From contig JACMJO010000416.1 in assembly GCA_014380605.1 (NCBI GenBank), positions 1 through 15,829 on the forward strand: a stretch of 15,829 nt of DNA, written 5' to 3'. The position numbers and the translations under genes were made by a program. Numbering within the stretch: the stretch's first letter is position 1; each line of letters opens with the position of its first letter. The DNA comes from Fimbriimonadaceae bacterium (GTDB lineage: Bacteria; Armatimonadota; Fimbriimonadia; Fimbriimonadales; Fimbriimonadaceae). Shown here piece after piece: positions 14,745 to 15,829 of this stretch. The notes beneath the pieces were generated by a model that saw nothing but the letters and a program-made list of their open reading frames with translations, was not told the origin of the DNA and searched no databases.

Positions 14745-15829
14745 AGGCAACTTGGTTTGCGCTTGAGTTAGTCTTCGCAATAGCATTTTCGATCGCCCTC
14801 GGTGAGATTTGAAGACTTCTCCAACCTGCGGCGCCACGATGCCGGCTAGAGCCATTCCGTAGTAAGTAATGAGTTCGTTCTCCACGATGTTGGTGATATA
14901 GAGACCCATCGCCATCGCGAGCATGAAATAAAAGCCGGCAAATGCCGATTGTCGTCGACCCAAATCCGCATTGGGATCTCTAAACACGACCACCGACAAC
15001 ACAAGACAGGACAGGACAAGCCCGATCATTAATGCGAGACCGATAAAGCCACCGCTTACTCGGCTCATTCGATACCCGCTTTCCGTGTACAGCGTGTACC
15101 AACGCCCGCCGCCAGTAAAGTCCTTTCCAGAACCAAACACCGTTTCCTTAGGACCAATTCCAGTTAAGGGGAATTGCGACGCTAATTCATCCGCTCGCAT
15201 CCACTGCGACATCCGGCCCTCGTTAATCGTGTTTTTTCCGCTTAGGCCGTAGGAAAGCTGATCGGGAAAGGCGGCGATGATGGCGGTAACCATTGCCCCC
15301 ATAATGCAAAGGATTGTCAGGAACTGTTGCTTGTCGCGCTTAAAGCACATGACAAGCGTGATAACCGTGATCACAATCCAAGCAATGTAGAACGATCGCG
15401 CCTGGGCCACCACGAGGCCGGCCGACAGGATGGCATAGAATCCAATTTCAAAGACTTTGAGCTTACGGGTTAGCAGATTAGAGGCAACAATGCCACAGCC
15501 CAATATGCACTGAGCAGACAAGTGGAATGGGTGAGTCGATAGGCCGTGAGAGCGCTTATCCAGCCCAAACGTTTCCAGATCGTTTAAGTCGACATACAAA
15601 CCGGAAAGTTGGAGCGCACCAGGAAACTTGATGAATTGCAGAAAGGCGATGACAGCGGTGAAGACGCAAACGCCCAGCATAAAATTGAGGAGCCTTGTGC
15701 GCCATCTCGGGTCAATCGCAACGAGCACGAACGCAGCCAGGTAGGGCATCAAAACAAACGTGGGCCACCAAATGTTCCTACCTAACTTCATCTCCATCGC
15801 GTAGATTGGAGGCCCAATAAAGACGGTAA
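14730..15829 (-). CDS. O-antigen ligase/polymerase-like membrane protein (5' end outside window)
   Basis: A polytopic membrane protein of the Wzy/WaaL/TuaE superfamily. 365 residues are visible and the N-terminus is missing. An ATG at 15797 exists, but the frame stays open to the window edge with plausible sequence (TVFIGPPIYA before that Met). The family is normally longer, with about 10-12 spans, so the true start lies further right. Features include RSHGLSTHPFHLSAQ (82-96 from the internal Met) in the first large loop, QARSFYIAW near 132-140, and GIGPKETVF in the big periplasmic loop, all usual positions for the Arg/His/Gly motifs of these enzymes. Many hydrophobic helices surround them. 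It may polymerise repeat units (Wzy) or ligate the glycan to a lipid or protein acceptor (WaaL); sequence alone does not decide. Confidence 0.75.
   Translation of the reverse strand, partial: TVFIGPPIYAMEMKLGRNIWWPTFVLMPYLAAFVLVAIDPRWRTRLLNFMLGVCVFTAVIAFLQFIKFPGALQLSGLYVDLNDLETFGLDKRSHGLSTHPFHLSAQCILGCGIVASNLLTRKLKVFEIGFYAILSAGLVVAQARSFYIAWIVITVITLVMCFKRDKQQFLTILCIMGAMVTAIIAAFPDQLSYGLSGKNTINEGRMSQWMRADELASQFPLTGIGPKETVFGSGKDFTGGGRWYTLYTESGYRMSRVSGGFIGLALMIGLVLSCLVLSVVVFRDPNADLGRRQSAFAGFYFMLAMAMGLYITNIVENELITYYGMALAGIVAPQVGEVFKSHRGRSKMLLRRLTQAQTKLPSRTA

Noticed and set aside
1..15829. Insertion sequences, CRISPR arrays, tRNAs, toxin-antitoxin pairs
   Set aside because: I saw no transposase motifs, regularly spaced repeats, tRNA-like cloverleaf sequences or paired small toxin/antitoxin genes on reading both strands.

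Overview
This window is a 15.8 kb piece of a surface-polysaccharide locus (O-antigen, capsule or secreted exopolysaccharide type). It comes from a bacterium that almost certainly has an outer membrane, because it carries an exosortase with an EpsI-like partner and a Wzm/Wzt polysaccharide ABC exporter. Base composition is moderate (slightly above 50% GC by eye) and even throughout, with frequent CGA arginine codons and some TTG/GTG starts. No rRNA, tRNA, transposase or CRISPR is visible, so the phylum cannot be fixed. Armatimonadota-like organisms are a guess only.

Layout from left to right: (1) the last codons of a possible plus-strand gene (1-67). (2) A UDP-glucuronate 4-epimerase-like gene on minus. 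(3) A divergent plus-strand dTDP-sugar operon: RmlC-like cupin, rmlB, rmlA. (4) A minus-strand exosortase + epsI pair with a 20-bp perfect palindrome just upstream. (5) A plus-strand operon ugd-wzm-wzt. (6) A minus-strand GT2 gene carrying a 38-bp inverted repeat inside its 3' end. (7) A plus-strand GT4-GT2 pair. (8) A minus-strand pair, an HlpA-like GT-A protein and a GT2. (9) A plus-strand GT4. (10) A minus-strand O-antigen ligase/polymerase-like membrane protein that runs off the right edge.

How the genes fit together: Ugd makes UDP-glucuronate and the epimerase can turn it into UDP-galacturonate, so the polymer is probably acidic. RmlA and RmlB make dTDP-4-keto-6-deoxyglucose. A short, non-canonical RmlC-like cupin then acts on it, but no RmlD reductase is in the window. 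Six glycosyltransferases assemble the glycan. Wzm/Wzt moves it across the inner membrane, and the extra C-terminal domain of Wzt probably reads the chain end. The Wzy/WaaL-like protein would polymerise or ligate it. The exosortase/EpsI pair is expected to sort PEP-CTERM-type proteins to the cell surface, but no substrate gene is present here.

The architecture is notable. The strand changes nine times in about 15 genes. Genes within operons overlap by a few bases (ATGA or TTGA junctions), and all four complete convergent junctions (five counting the partial left one) overlap at their stop codons, leaving no room for ordinary terminators. The most unusual non-coding signals are the palindrome at 5267-5286 and the inverted repeat at 8851-8888. 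I see no stretch over 300 bases without a gene; the longest gap is the 164-base divergent region 5252-5415.
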